A stretch of DNA of 64,000 nt from BOG-994 sp049514215 (GTDB taxonomy: Bacteria; Pseudomonadota; Gammaproteobacteria; Burkholderiales; Burkholderiaceae_D), in the NCBI GenBank assembly GCA_049514215.1, contig JBEKVI010000016.1, forward strand, positions 1-64,000. The letters are read 5' to 3'. A model generated the notes under the pieces. That model worked only from the letters and a program-made list of their open reading frames with translations, did not search any database and was not told where the DNA came from. A program made the translations under genes and the position numbers. Every line of letters starts with the position of its first letter. Position 1 is the stretch's first letter. Below, in pieces: positions 16,507-24,601 of the stretch.

Positions 16507-17241
16507 ATGAGTCCGCGCGAGATCAGTCCACCGCGTCGCCGCATCTACCTGATGCGCCACGGCAGCGTGAGCTACTACGAGCAAGGCAAGCCCCGCATCG
16601 AAAGCACCGCGGCCGTGCTAAACGACGCCGGTCGCTTTCAGGCGACCTCTGCCGGGATCGCCTTCGCCCACGCCGGAGTCCACTTCGATCGCGTGATCGT
16701 GAGCGGCTTGCCGCGCACAGTCGAAACAGCCCAACGGCTCCTTTTTGAGACGCGACAGAAGATCGCACTCGAAAGCTGGCCGGAACTGGCTGAACTGCGC
16801 TCGGGTCCGCTAGACCCGATCCCGCTCGAGGACCTCCGCGATGCCGTCGTGGGAGCCTTCGAAGGTGTCGTGCCGCCCGAGAAACGATTTGCCGGCGGGG
16901 AATCGATCGGCGAGTTGCTCGATCGGGTCCATCCCGCGATCGACCGGCTGCGGGCCGATCCGCACTGGCAGATCGCGCTCTTAGTCCTGCACGGGGGAGT
17001 CAACCGCGCCATTCTTTCTTTGGCCCTCACCGGCCAGCGCATGTTCCTCGGTAACATCTCGCAGGCCCCGGCCTGCATCAACGCCCTCGATGTGGGTGGC
17101 GCGGCCAACGATTGGGTGATCCGCTACATGGGCGTTGCACCCACCGACCTCCTCCAGGCCGAGGCGCGCCAAACCACGATCGAGGCCCTGCTCATGGATT
17201 ATTTGAAGACGCGGCCGCCAGCCTCGCCCGGAACCGACTGA
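16507..17241 (+). CDS. Histidine phosphatase family protein (phosphoglycerate mutase-like)
   Basis: A 244-residue member of the histidine phosphatase superfamily. The catalytic RHG motif appears at the N-terminus in RRIYLMRHGSVSYY, the second Arg/Glu region in VSGLPRTVETAQ and ELAELRSGPLD, and the second catalytic His in LLVLHGGVNRAIL. The start is the ATG at 16507, 8 bp after the hydratase stop. It sits within an acyl-CoA operon beside an APH-like kinase, a pairing that recurs in Burkholderiales; the phosphatase substrate is not known. Confidence 0.85.
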   Translation: MSPREISPPRRRIYLMRHGSVSYYEQGKPRIESTAAVLNDAGRFQATSAGIAFAHAGVHFDRVIVSGLPRTVETAQRLLFETRQKIALESWPELAELRSGPLDPIPLEDLRDAVVGAFEGVVPPEKRFAGGESIGELLDRVHPAIDRLRADPHWQIALLVLHGGVNRAILSLALTGQRMFLGNISQAPACINALDVGGAANDWVIRYMGVAPTDLLQAEARQTTIEALLMDYLKTRPPASPGTD

Positions 17242-17249
17242 AAGCCACT

Positions 17250-18323
17250 ATGTACGAAGAATTTGTGGGAACCATGCCGATCGCTGATCGGCAGAAGTTC
17301 GACGAGGCAGCGCTGGAGAACTATCTTCGGGAGCACGTCGAAGGATTTGCAGGCCCCATGCGCATCGAGCAGTTCAAAGGCGGGCAATCCAACCCCACCT
17401 TTAAGATCGTGACCCCCGCTTGCGCCTACGTCATGCGGGCCAAGCCCGGGCCCATGAGCAAACTGCTTCCCTCGGCGCACGCCATTGAACGTGAATTCCG
17501 CGTCATGCGCGCCTTGGCCGCAAGTGGCGTTCCGGTCGCGAAAATGTTCGCCCTGTGCGAGGATGAATCGATCATCGGACGGGCCTTCTATATCATGGAG
17601 TTCGTTTCGGGGCGCGTTCTTTGGGAGCAGTCGCTGCCCGGACTGGAGCCCGCAGAGCGCCGCGCGATCTACCTGGAGATGAACCGGGTCATCAGCGGCC
17701 TGCACAAGGTCGACTACGGCGCACTCGGGCTGTCTGATTTTGGCAAGCCCGGCAATTACTTCGCCCGCCAGATCAATCGCTGGACCAAGCAGTACCAGGC
17801 TTCCGAGACCGAAAAGATCGAAGCGATGGACCAGTTGATTGCGTGGCTTCCGCAGAATATTCCTGTCGACGATGGATCCACGTCGATCGTTCATGGCGAC
17901 TTCCGTCTGGACAATCTGATCTTCCATCCGACCGAGCCCAGGATTCTTGCGATACTCGACTGGGAGCTTTCAACGATCGGGCACCCGCTCGCGGATTTCT
18001 CCTATCACCTCATGAGCTGGCATATTCCGCCTCACAACTTTCGAGGCATCGCAGGACTCGATCTTGCCGCCCTGGGAATCCCGTCCGAGCGGGAATATGT
18101 TGAGCTTTATTGTCGCGCCACGGGACGACAGGGCATCCCCGATCTGGATTTCTATCTTGCGTACAACATGTTTCGCATCGCTGGAATCGTCCAGGGAATC
18201 ATGAAACGGGTGGTCGACGGGACTGCGGCCAGCGCGCAGGCGGTCGATGCGGGTAAGCGGGCCCGGCCGATGGCCGAACTCGGCTGGCAATACGCGCAAC
18301 GCGTTCAGCGGCATAGCGCCTAA
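17250..18323 (+). CDS. Phosphotransferase family protein (APH/ACAD10-11-like)
   Basis: A 357-residue aminoglycoside-phosphotransferase-fold kinase. Visible motifs are the nucleotide-binding region FKGGQSNPTFKI and YVMRAKPGP, the catalytic loop SIVHGDFRLDNLIFHP (Brenner motif), and the metal-binding ILAILDWELSTIGHPLADFSYH. The family includes the kinase domain of mammalian ACAD10/ACAD11, which phosphorylates 4-hydroxyacyl-CoA on the way to beta-oxidation. Its place 8 bp after a phosphatase and next to acyl-CoA genes suggests the same chemistry here. Antibiotic resistance is not implied. Confidence 0.88.
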   Translation: MYEEFVGTMPIADRQKFDEAALENYLREHVEGFAGPMRIEQFKGGQSNPTFKIVTPACAYVMRAKPGPMSKLLPSAHAIEREFRVMRALAASGVPVAKMFALCEDESIIGRAFYIMEFVSGRVLWEQSLPGLEPAERRAIYLEMNRVISGLHKVDYGALGLSDFGKPGNYFARQINRWTKQYQASETEKIEAMDQLIAWLPQNIPVDDGSTSIVHGDFRLDNLIFHPTEPRILAILDWELSTIGHPLADFSYHLMSWHIPPHNFRGIAGLDLAALGIPSEREYVELYCRATGRQGIPDLDFYLAYNMFRIAGIVQGIMKRVVDGTAASAQAVDAGKRARPMAELGWQYAQRVQRHSA

Positions 18324-18465
18324 TCAGAGGGTCCGTGCGCCACGCCGCGAAACCTTGGCGGTCCGTGGCCTCGCGCGCCGGCCCGACGGTGGGCTCGTCG
18401 GTACTGAGGGATAATCCAGGCTTAGAGCGGGCCGCGCCCGCATCCCCACGACTCCGGAGAACTGC

Positions 18466-19158
18466 ATGATCGACCTTTATAGCTGGGCCACCCCCAATGG
18501 GCACAAGATCCATATCATGCTCGAGGAGTGCGGGCTGCCGTATCGGGTCCACGCCATCGACATCGGCGCCGGCGCCCAGTTCGAGCCGGAGTTTCTGAAA
18601 ATCAGCCCCAACAACAAGATTCCCGCCATCACGGATTCCGAGGGTCCCGACGGCGCGCCGATCTCGCTGTTCGAGTCCGGTGCCATCCTCATCTACCTCG
18701 CAGGCAAGACCGGCCGCTTCCTACCCGAGGATACGCGTGGCAAATATCGGGCGCTGGAGTGGCTCATGTTTCAGATGGGCAGCATCGGACCCATGCTCGG
18801 TCAAGCCCACCATTTCCGCATGTACGCGCCCGAGAAGCTCGAGTACGCCATCAACCGCTATAGCAACGAGGCCAAACGTCTGTACAACGTGCTCGATCGA
18901 AGGCTGTCGGAATCGGCCTATTTGGCCGGCGATGCCTACTCGGTGGCCGATATGGCGAGCTGGCCCTGGACGCGCTCGGCCAAGAACCAGGGAATCGACG
19001 TCGAAGAGTACCCTCACTTCAAGCGCTGGTTTGACGCGATCGACGAGCGCCCCGCCGTGCGACGGGCCGTGACCGTGTTGGCGGATGCCCGCAAACCGAT
19101 CACCGATGAGAAGGCGCGGGAGAATCTGTTTGGCGCTACGCAGTACGCGCGTCGCTAA
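18466..19158 (+). CDS. yfcG: Glutathione S-transferase family protein (YfcG-like disulfide-bond oxidoreductase)
   Basis: A 230-residue thioredoxin-fold GST. The N-terminus IDLYSWATPNGHKIHIMLEE and the glutathione site FLKISPNNKIPAITD...LFESGAILIYLA closely follow E. coli YfcG, including the TPNG and NNKIPA motifs of the Nu-type enzymes. The C-terminal helical domain contains YLAGDAYSVADMASWPW. Nu-class proteins reduce disulfides using two bound glutathiones. A GGAG sequence precedes the ATG, and GATAAT at about 18410 may be the -10 box. It lies 18 bp before upp. Confidence 0.88.
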   Translation: MIDLYSWATPNGHKIHIMLEECGLPYRVHAIDIGAGAQFEPEFLKISPNNKIPAITDSEGPDGAPISLFESGAILIYLAGKTGRFLPEDTRGKYRALEWLMFQMGSIGPMLGQAHHFRMYAPEKLEYAINRYSNEAKRLYNVLDRRLSESAYLAGDAYSVADMASWPWTRSAKNQGIDVEEYPHFKRWFDAIDERPAVRRAVTVLADARKPITDEKARENLFGATQYARR

Positions 19159-19176
19159 GGGGTCAGAACGGTCACC

Positions 19177-19815
19177 ATGTCCTTCGAATCCACAGTCCGC
19201 GTCGCGGACCACCCTTTGATCCTCCACAAGCTCACGCTCCTGCGTAGCGTCGAGACGACCACCGATAATTTTCGTCGCCTCTTGCGGGAGGTCAGCACGC
19301 TTTTGGCCTATGAGGTCACGCGCGATCTGCCGGTGGTGCCGATGCGCATCCGCACGCCCGTGGCCGAATGCGAGGCCCCAACCCTGGCAGGCAAGAAGCT
19401 GTGTCTAGCTGCGATCCTGCGCGCTGGCACCGGGATGCTCGACGGCATGCTCGACGTCCTGCCCAATGCGCGCGTGGGTCACATCGGCCTGTACCGGGAC
19501 CCGGCGACCTTAAGGCCCGTCGAATATTATTTCAAGATGCCCGACGATCTCTCCGAGCGGGCGGTGATCGTGGTCGACCCGATGCTTGCGACCGGGTACT
19601 CCGCGGTTGCCGCAATCAGCCGGATCAAGGCAGCAGGTGCGATTGCCCCCAAAATGGTGTGTCTGTTGGCCGCGCCCGAGGGCCTGGCCACGCTCAGCGC
19701 CGAACACCCGGATGTCGAAATCCTGACTGCGGCTGTCGATGAGCGCTTAAACGATCACGGTTATATCGTTCCTGGGCTAGGCGATGCCGGAGACCGGCTG
19801 TTTGGCACGCGTTGA
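19177..19815 (+). CDS. upp: Uracil phosphoribosyltransferase
   Basis: A 212-residue salvage enzyme making UMP from uracil and PRPP. Motifs are HPLILHKLTLLRSVETTT at the N-terminus, ILRAGTGMLDGMLDVLP, the PRPP loop VIVVDPMLATGYSAVAAI and the C-terminal uracil-binding DERLNDHGYIVPGLGDAGDRLFGT. Length is typical (208-212). It is read in the same direction as the GST gene and is followed 36 bp later by the PycTM-like gene, so the three may be co-transcribed. Confidence 0.97.
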   Translation: MSFESTVRVADHPLILHKLTLLRSVETTTDNFRRLLREVSTLLAYEVTRDLPVVPMRIRTPVAECEAPTLAGKKLCLAAILRAGTGMLDGMLDVLPNARVGHIGLYRDPATLRPVEYYFKMPDDLSERAVIVVDPMLATGYSAVAAISRIKAAGAIAPKMVCLLAAPEGLATLSAEHPDVEILTAAVDERLNDHGYIVPGLGDAGDRLFGTR

Positions 19816-19850
19816 TCCCAAGGCCCCCGGGCCGACTTTCACGTTCCCCC

Positions 19851-20429
19851 ATGAATGCTTCCTTCCCGTCTGCCCAATCCGTTGCAAAGCCGAGCGCGAG
19901 TGCGCCGCATGTGCCCGTTTTAAGCGAGGTCGCCTGGCGCTACGACCATGCCTGGCGCATCCTGAATCTGAACCAGGAACTCATTCGATCGACCGATCAG
20001 AAGACCTACATGCTCATTGTCATGTCGACTCTTCTGGTGAGCTTTGCGGCGAGCAATCTCGATCGCTTGAGTCATCGAGACTGGGTGAACAATGCAGCGC
20101 TGCCCCTTCTGGCGCTGGCAACCGTCGCCTTTTTCGTTTTCGCGCTGGCGACGCTTCTGGCGCGCCACAAGGCGGTCGCCGGTGAGTCCGAAAGCGCCTC
20201 CAGTCTCGTTTTCTTCGGCGACATTGCAAGGCGCGAGAGTGTGAGTAGCTATCTGGACGACTTCCACGCCACGCTGCAGCCGGCCGCCGTCGACGACCTG
20301 CTCACTCAAACCGCGATCGTCGCTGCGATCCTAAGAACCAAGCTCGCGAACTACCAGCGCGCCTGGTGGGTTCTCGCGACCCAGGTCGTCATCTTCGTGG
20401 CCATCAACGTTCTGGGTCACATGGGCTAG
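19851..20429 (+). CDS. PycTM-like membrane protein (Pycsar effector-type domain)
   Basis: A 192-residue membrane protein with the layout of the PycTM (DUF5706) family. A hairpin of two helices (about 51-69 and 83-104) follows a helix ending in STDQKTYMLIVM, whose Asp and Lys match the usual D-x-K spot. Then come the conserved SLVFFGDIAR (about 118-127), a helical segment with YLDDF and LLTQTAIVAAILRTKLANYQRAW, and a third helix (about 171-189). PycTM proteins are the membrane-attacking effectors of cyclic-pyrimidine (Pycsar) anti-phage systems. No uridylate/cytidylate cyclase lies beside it; the upstream gene is upp. The identification is by eye, so a related housekeeping membrane protein is possible. 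Confidence 0.6.
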   Translation: MNASFPSAQSVAKPSASAPHVPVLSEVAWRYDHAWRILNLNQELIRSTDQKTYMLIVMSTLLVSFAASNLDRLSHRDWVNNAALPLLALATVAFFVFALATLLARHKAVAGESESASSLVFFGDIARRESVSSYLDDFHATLQPAAVDDLLTQTAIVAAILRTKLANYQRAWWVLATQVVIFVAINVLGHMG

Positions 20430-20455
20430 GCCGCGCCAGGGCTCGACCAGGCGAT

Positions 20456-20923
20456 CTAGCCGTAGCGGCGCGAGACGCTTTCGGCCACGCAGACGGGCTT
20501 GTCACCGCCCTCGCGCTCGATGGTCACCTCCCAGACGAACTGGGCCCCAGCGATTCCAGAAAGCGGCTCCAACGCGTCAATTTGCAGGAGCTTAAAGCGG
20601 CCGCGCAACCGACTGCCCACCGGGACCGGCGCAGGAAAGCGCACCTTGTTAAGACCATAGTTCACGCCCATCTTGGTACTGTGAACCACCATGGCGCTTT
20701 GCGTGAGCAAGGGAAGCAGCGACAGGGTGAGAAAGCCATGGGCCACCGTCGCGCCAAAGGGCCCGTGTTTGGCCTTGTCCGGGTCGACGTGAATCCACTG
20801 ATGATCACCCGTGGCCTCGGCAAACCGGTTGATGCGTTCCTGATCGACTGTAATCCAGTCGCTTGTCGCGACTTCCTGGCCGATCAGGGGGTGAAGTTCA
20901 TCGATCGAATTGAATTCGCGCAT
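20456..20923 (-). CDS. MaoC family dehydratase (R-specific enoyl-CoA hydratase-like)
   Basis: A 155-residue hot-dog-fold hydratase. The hydratase-2 motif is seen as FAEATGDHQWIHVDPDKAKHGPFGATVAHGFLTLSLLP, with catalytic Asp and His in the GDHQWIH stretch. It is last in a leftward operon of two MaoC and two acyl-CoA dehydrogenase genes. Single-domain MaoC proteins often form hydratases acting on bulky or branched acyl-CoA substrates. Confidence 0.9.
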   Translation of the reverse strand: MREFNSIDELHPLIGQEVATSDWITVDQERINRFAEATGDHQWIHVDPDKAKHGPFGATVAHGFLTLSLLPLLTQSAMVVHSTKMGVNYGLNKVRFPAPVPVGSRLRGRFKLLQIDALEPLSGIAGAQFVWEVTIEREGGDKPVCVAESVSRRYG

Positions 20924-20972
20924 GGTTCCTATCGGTTCTCGCTGATAAAACGGGACAGGCCCGGGCGTTCGA

Positions 20973-21434
20973 TCATGGCGCGGGGGCGCTCGGACGAAGC
21001 AGGAACAGGCCCATGCCGCGCATGGTGAGGACCAGTTCGTCGCGCTGATTGTAGATCCGCCACTGGCTGGTCACCAGGCCACGATCGGGCCTGCTCTTGG
21101 AAACCCGCGCCTCGAGCGTGGTGCGCTCGCCTCTGAGCGTATCTCCGCCGCGCACCGGTTTCAGCCAGCGGACCTCATCGACCCCGGGCGAACCCAGACT
21201 CGCGGCTTCGAGCAGATAGGTATCGCACATCATGCGCATGGCCAAAGCGCAGGTGTGCCAGCCGCTCGCAATAATTCCGCCGTAGAACGAGTCGGCCGCA
21301 GCCTGTCGATCGACATGAAAAGGCTGGGGATCGAACTGGCTTGCGAACGCGATAATCTCTTCTTCGGTGATGTGGCGCTCGGCCAGGGGCGCCGTTTCGC
21401 CGACTCTGAAATCCTCGAAATAATACTTCGGCAT
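20973..21434 (-). CDS. MaoC family dehydratase (second copy)
   Basis: A 153-residue hot-dog-fold protein beginning MPKYYFEDFRVGETAPL, the common start for this family. The active-site loop reads FASQFDPQPFHVDRQAAADSFYGGIIASGWHT, so the Asp/His pair is in the FDPQPFH stretch. A GTG at 21452 would add six residues and overlap the upstream stop as GTGA; both starts are possible. It differs enough from its neighbour to be a distinct subunit, and the pair may form a heteromeric hydratase. Confidence 0.88.
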   Translation of the reverse strand: MPKYYFEDFRVGETAPLAERHITEEEIIAFASQFDPQPFHVDRQAAADSFYGGIIASGWHTCALAMRMMCDTYLLEAASLGSPGVDEVRWLKPVRGGDTLRGERTTLEARVSKSRPDRGLVTSQWRIYNQRDELVLTMRGMGLFLLRPSAPAP

Positions 21435-21448
21435 TTTTCTATCCAACG

Positions 21449-22615
21449 TCACGCCGCGTGGCGCAGTTCGGCGCGCGCCTCGGCCGCGGACCCCTGCTCG
21501 ACGAAGCGCGCGAGGTGATGGTCGGTATCGCCCAGCGTGGTTTCGATCATGGTCAATCGTTTGAAGTAGTGGGCCGCAGGCAGCTCATTGGTCACCCCCA
21601 TGCCACCGTGCAGCTGAACGGCCTGCTGGCCAATATAGCGGCCCGCCTGCCCAACTCTCACCTTGGCGGCCGAGACGCAGCGGCGTCGCTCGGCGGCATC
21701 GCCCGACGATGCCTTCACCGCGGCCAGGTACGCCATCGAGCGGGCCTGCTCCAGATGCATGAACATCTCCACCATGCGGTGCTGGAGCACCTGGAAGCGG
21801 GCGATCGGCTGGCCAAACTGCTTTCGGGTCTTTGTATATTCGAGCGTGTGTGCATTGAGCGTCTCCATGACGCCAATCGCTTCCGCACACAAAAGGGCCA
21901 CGCCATAATCGCTGACCGCGTCGATGACGCTCCAGGCCTCGCCGCCGGCACCCAGGAGCGCGTCACGACCCAGCGGCACGGCGTCAAAGCGGATGTCCGC
22001 GGCCCTGAGGCCATCGATGGTGCGGTACTCCTTGCGTGTGACGCCCGCAGCGCCCGCATCGACCCAGAACAAGCCCAGCCCGGAGCGTTCGCGCGCGCCA
22101 CCGGAAAGCCGCGCTGACACGATCAGTCCTTCGGCCTGTCCTCCGTGAACCACCACGGTTTTGGTGCCGTCAAGGAGATAGCCTTCGCCACTGGCGCGCA
22201 CCGTCGTCTCTACGTTAAACAGTTCGTGCCGAGACTGGCGCTCGTGCAACGCGCAGGCGAGCTTCAGGGAACCGTCGGCCACGTGCGCGAGTCGCCCGCG
22301 CTGCTCCTCGTTGCCGGCGCGTTTGAGAAATTCGGCGCCCAGCAGGGTGCTAAAGACCGGCTCGACCACTAGACCGCGACCCAGTTCCCGCATCACGACC
22401 AGCAGGTCGACGGCCGATCCGCCGAATCCTCCGTATTGCTCGTCGACGGGAAGGGCGAAGACGCCCAGATCGGCCAGTTGTTGCCAGACCGCCTGACTCA
22501 TCCCGGTCTCGGAATAGACAATCTTCTTGCGCGCTTCGAACCCGTATTCATTGGCGACGTAGCGTTGAATCGCGTCGCCTAGTTGGGTCTGTTCAGAGGT
22601 GAATGAAAAATCCAT
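21449..22615 (-). CDS. Acyl-CoA dehydrogenase, small-subunit type (PimD-like)
   Basis: A 388-residue acyl-CoA dehydrogenase-fold protein. MDFSFTSEQTQLGDAIQRYV and VNEYGFEARKKIV-like wording at the N-terminus resemble proteins annotated as pimeloyl-CoA dehydrogenase small subunit. The C-terminal part contains QAVQLHGGMGVTNELPAAHYFKRLTMIETTLGDTDHHL. The TEPGAGSD FAD-side signature of normal acyl-CoA dehydrogenases is not recognisable. It follows the large-subunit-type gene by 10 bp and overlaps the MaoC start region, so a heteromeric enzyme is likely. Confidence 0.85.
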   Translation of the reverse strand: MDFSFTSEQTQLGDAIQRYVANEYGFEARKKIVYSETGMSQAVWQQLADLGVFALPVDEQYGGFGGSAVDLLVVMRELGRGLVVEPVFSTLLGAEFLKRAGNEEQRGRLAHVADGSLKLACALHERQSRHELFNVETTVRASGEGYLLDGTKTVVVHGGQAEGLIVSARLSGGARERSGLGLFWVDAGAAGVTRKEYRTIDGLRAADIRFDAVPLGRDALLGAGGEAWSVIDAVSDYGVALLCAEAIGVMETLNAHTLEYTKTRKQFGQPIARFQVLQHRMVEMFMHLEQARSMAYLAAVKASSGDAAERRRCVSAAKVRVGQAGRYIGQQAVQLHGGMGVTNELPAAHYFKRLTMIETTLGDTDHHLARFVEQGSAAEARAELRHAA

Positions 22616-22625
22616 GACGCGCTCC

Positions 22626-23816
22626 TCAAAGTCCCAGAATCATCTGGGAAATAATGTTCTTCTGAATTTCGTTGGAACCGCCGTAGATGGATGTCTTGCG
22701 GAAATTGAAGTAGTAGGCCGCCAGGGGCGCCGCGTCGTCATCCAGCGCGTGGTCGGCGCGCCCTTCGAGATACTCGCGCTCAAAAGGCATGCCATAGGGT
22801 CCGATCGCCTCGAGCATGAGTTCCGTTAACCCCTGCTGGATTTCGGTTCCCTTGATCTTGAGCAGCGACGCTTCGGGCCCTGGCCCTTTGTGCGCACCTT
22901 CGGCAGAGACCACGCGAAGAACCGTCATCTCCAAAGCCATCAGCTCGATCTCCAAGTTCGCGACCTTGGAGGCAAACAGGGGATCTTCGAGGAGTGCTCG
23001 TCCGTTTTTCTTCTGATCGGATGCGATTCGCTTCAAGAATGCGAGCTCGCGTTTGGAGCGTCCCACCGCGGCAATGCCGGTCCGTTCGTGGCCGAGGAGA
23101 TATTTCGCGTAGGTCCAGCCCTTTCCTTCTTCACCGACCCGGTTGCCCACGGGAACCCGCACGTTGTCGAAGAAAACCTCATTGACCTCGTGATCCTCAT
23201 CGAGGGTGAGGATCGGACGAACCGTGATCCCCGGCGTTTTCATGTCAATCAGGAGGAACGTAATGCCCTCTTGACGGCGCTCGGTCGTCTCGGTGCGAAC
23301 CAGGCAAAACATCATGTCGGCGAACTGCGCCAAGGTCGTCCAGGTTTTTTGTCCATTGACCACGTAGTGGTCGCCCTGGGGCTCGGCCCGGGTTTTCAGG
23401 GAGGCCAGATCCGATCCTGAACCGGGTTCCGAGTATCCCTGGCACCACCAGTCGGTGCAGTCGTAGATGCGCGGCAGGTAGTACTGCTTCTGCGCCTCGC
23501 TACCGAATTTCATCAGCACGGGAGCCACCATGGCCACACCGAACGCCATGATCATGGGCGTTCCCGCCGCGCCGCACTCTTCCTCGAAAATATGACGCTG
23601 CGTGGCATTCCAGCCCGTGCCGCCCCACTGCACCGGCCAGGATGGCGCAACCCACCCTTTTTTGGCCAGTATCTTGTGCCAGCGGGCGTACTCCTCCTTG
23701 TTGAGGCGCAGATGATTCAAGACCTTGTGCTGAAGATCGCGCGGCAGGTTTTCCTTTAGCCAGTTGCGCACTTCAAGGCGGAACGCGTTGTCCTGTTCCG
23801 AATAGTTCAAATCCAT
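22626..23816 (-). CDS. Acyl-CoA dehydrogenase, large-subunit type (PimC-like)
   Basis: A 396-residue flavoprotein. The ATG at 23816 has a GGAGGGG ribosome-binding site, which excludes the 71-residue upstream extension of the frame. Markers are WVAPSWPVQWGGTGWNATQRH, CQGYSEPGSGSDLASLKTRA, the FAD/substrate loop GEEGKGWTYAKYLLGHERTGIA and the C-terminal IYGGSNEIQKNIISQM. The usual catalytic YEGT glutamate is replaced by YGGS, as in enzymes that use another base or depend on a partner. It heads a leftward operon with the small-subunit-type gene and two MaoC genes. Confidence 0.88.
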   Translation of the reverse strand: MDLNYSEQDNAFRLEVRNWLKENLPRDLQHKVLNHLRLNKEEYARWHKILAKKGWVAPSWPVQWGGTGWNATQRHIFEEECGAAGTPMIMAFGVAMVAPVLMKFGSEAQKQYYLPRIYDCTDWWCQGYSEPGSGSDLASLKTRAEPQGDHYVVNGQKTWTTLAQFADMMFCLVRTETTERRQEGITFLLIDMKTPGITVRPILTLDEDHEVNEVFFDNVRVPVGNRVGEEGKGWTYAKYLLGHERTGIAAVGRSKRELAFLKRIASDQKKNGRALLEDPLFASKVANLEIELMALEMTVLRVVSAEGAHKGPGPEASLLKIKGTEIQQGLTELMLEAIGPYGMPFEREYLEGRADHALDDDAAPLAAYYFNFRKTSIYGGSNEIQKNIISQMILGL

Positions 23817-23859
23817 GGTAACCCCTCCGTACATCGCGAGCGTCCCGGCACAAGCACGG

Positions 23860-24279
23860 TCACTGCAATGGTTCCTTAACGATCGCAGGCAAGGGCAAGG
23901 CAACCACCTCGATGCCCTCTTCCTGCAGCTCCTGGCGCTCGTGCTCCGTCGCCACTCCCCGAATGGCCCGTTCCGGCACCTCGTTATAGTGAATGCGCCT
24001 CGCCTCTTCGGCAAAGCGCTCGCCCACATCCTCCGTCTTTTGGATCAACTCGCGAAGCGCCTTGATCCAGGCGGTATGTGCGAGCGTCGATACCACCTCG
24101 GTCGACGCCGAAGCGGTCCGTTTCAGACGCGGAGCCGAGGGCGAGCGAGTCACTTCCGTGCTGTCGCACACCGGACAGCGCGTCAGCTTATTGGCCAGTT
24201 GGCGCTCCGACTCTTCGGCTGAGGGAAACCATCCTTCGAATTGATGGTTGGCGCTGCAGCGCAAATTGAATACTTTCAT
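23860..24279 (-). CDS. DUF1178 family protein
   Basis: A 139-residue protein whose N-terminus MKVFNLRCSANHQFEGWFPS and CPVCDS motif identify the DUF1178 family of proteobacteria. Two Cys pairs are not complete: one CPVC pair (about residues 35-38) and Cys8 are visible, suggesting a small zinc site together with His residues. The C-terminal half is helical and charged. The function is unknown. It is 43 bp upstream of the PimC-like gene and may be the first gene of that operon. Confidence 0.88.
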   Translation of the reverse strand: MKVFNLRCSANHQFEGWFPSAEESERQLANKLTRCPVCDSTEVTRSPSAPRLKRTASASTEVVSTLAHTAWIKALRELIQKTEDVGERFAEEARRIHYNEVPERAIRGVATEHERQELQEEGIEVVALPLPAIVKEPLQ

Positions 24280-24601
24280 GAAACGTGGTGCCCGCGCAGA
24301 GGATCCGAAGCCCCCGCGTGGGTTCTGAAAGCCCCGACGCCGGCGACGGTTGCGCCCGGGTGAGGCCTCGTACTAGCGTGCATTGACATCCAAAGGTTTC
24401 CTCGAAATTGACCTGGCGCGCTTTGCGTCGCCCCCGGGTGCTGTCCCCACCGCAGCCATCGGTCGCAGGCCCCGGGGATGGCCAGAAATTCGAACGACCG
24501 TTCATTTTAACGCGAAATCGATCCGCTGGAGCGCAAGACCGCGCACGCCACAGCCCCGAGCCCACCGATTCCCGAAGGTGTCGGCCGCGCCGTAAACCGG
24601 T
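24280..24601. other. Intergenic region, 322 bp, no gene seen
   Basis: The region lies between two leftward genes. Open frames here are short and lack homology. The only notable element is the inverted repeat GAACG-AC-CGTTC at 24492-24503, listed separately. It probably holds the promoter of the DUF1178 gene and the 3' trailer of the DUF1501 unit. Confidence 0.5.
24492..24503. promoter_or_regulatory. Inverted repeat GAACGACCGTTC, possible TetR-type operator
   Basis: Arms GAACG and CGTTC flank AC, in an AT-richer pocket (TTCGAACGACCGTTCATTTT). The form resembles operators of TetR regulators of acyl-CoA genes, and an acyl-CoA dehydrogenase operon starts about 0.2-0.7 kb to the left. No TetR gene is in view, so this is weak. 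Confidence 0.25.

Noticed and set aside
17250..18323. Aminoglycoside resistance gene
   Set aside because: The APH fold is present, but the context with acyl-CoA genes fits ACAD10/11-type kinases, not antibiotic kinases.
19177..20429. A complete Pycsar defence operon
   Set aside because: The gene beside the PycTM-like one is uracil phosphoribosyltransferase; no nucleotide cyclase domain is found nearby.
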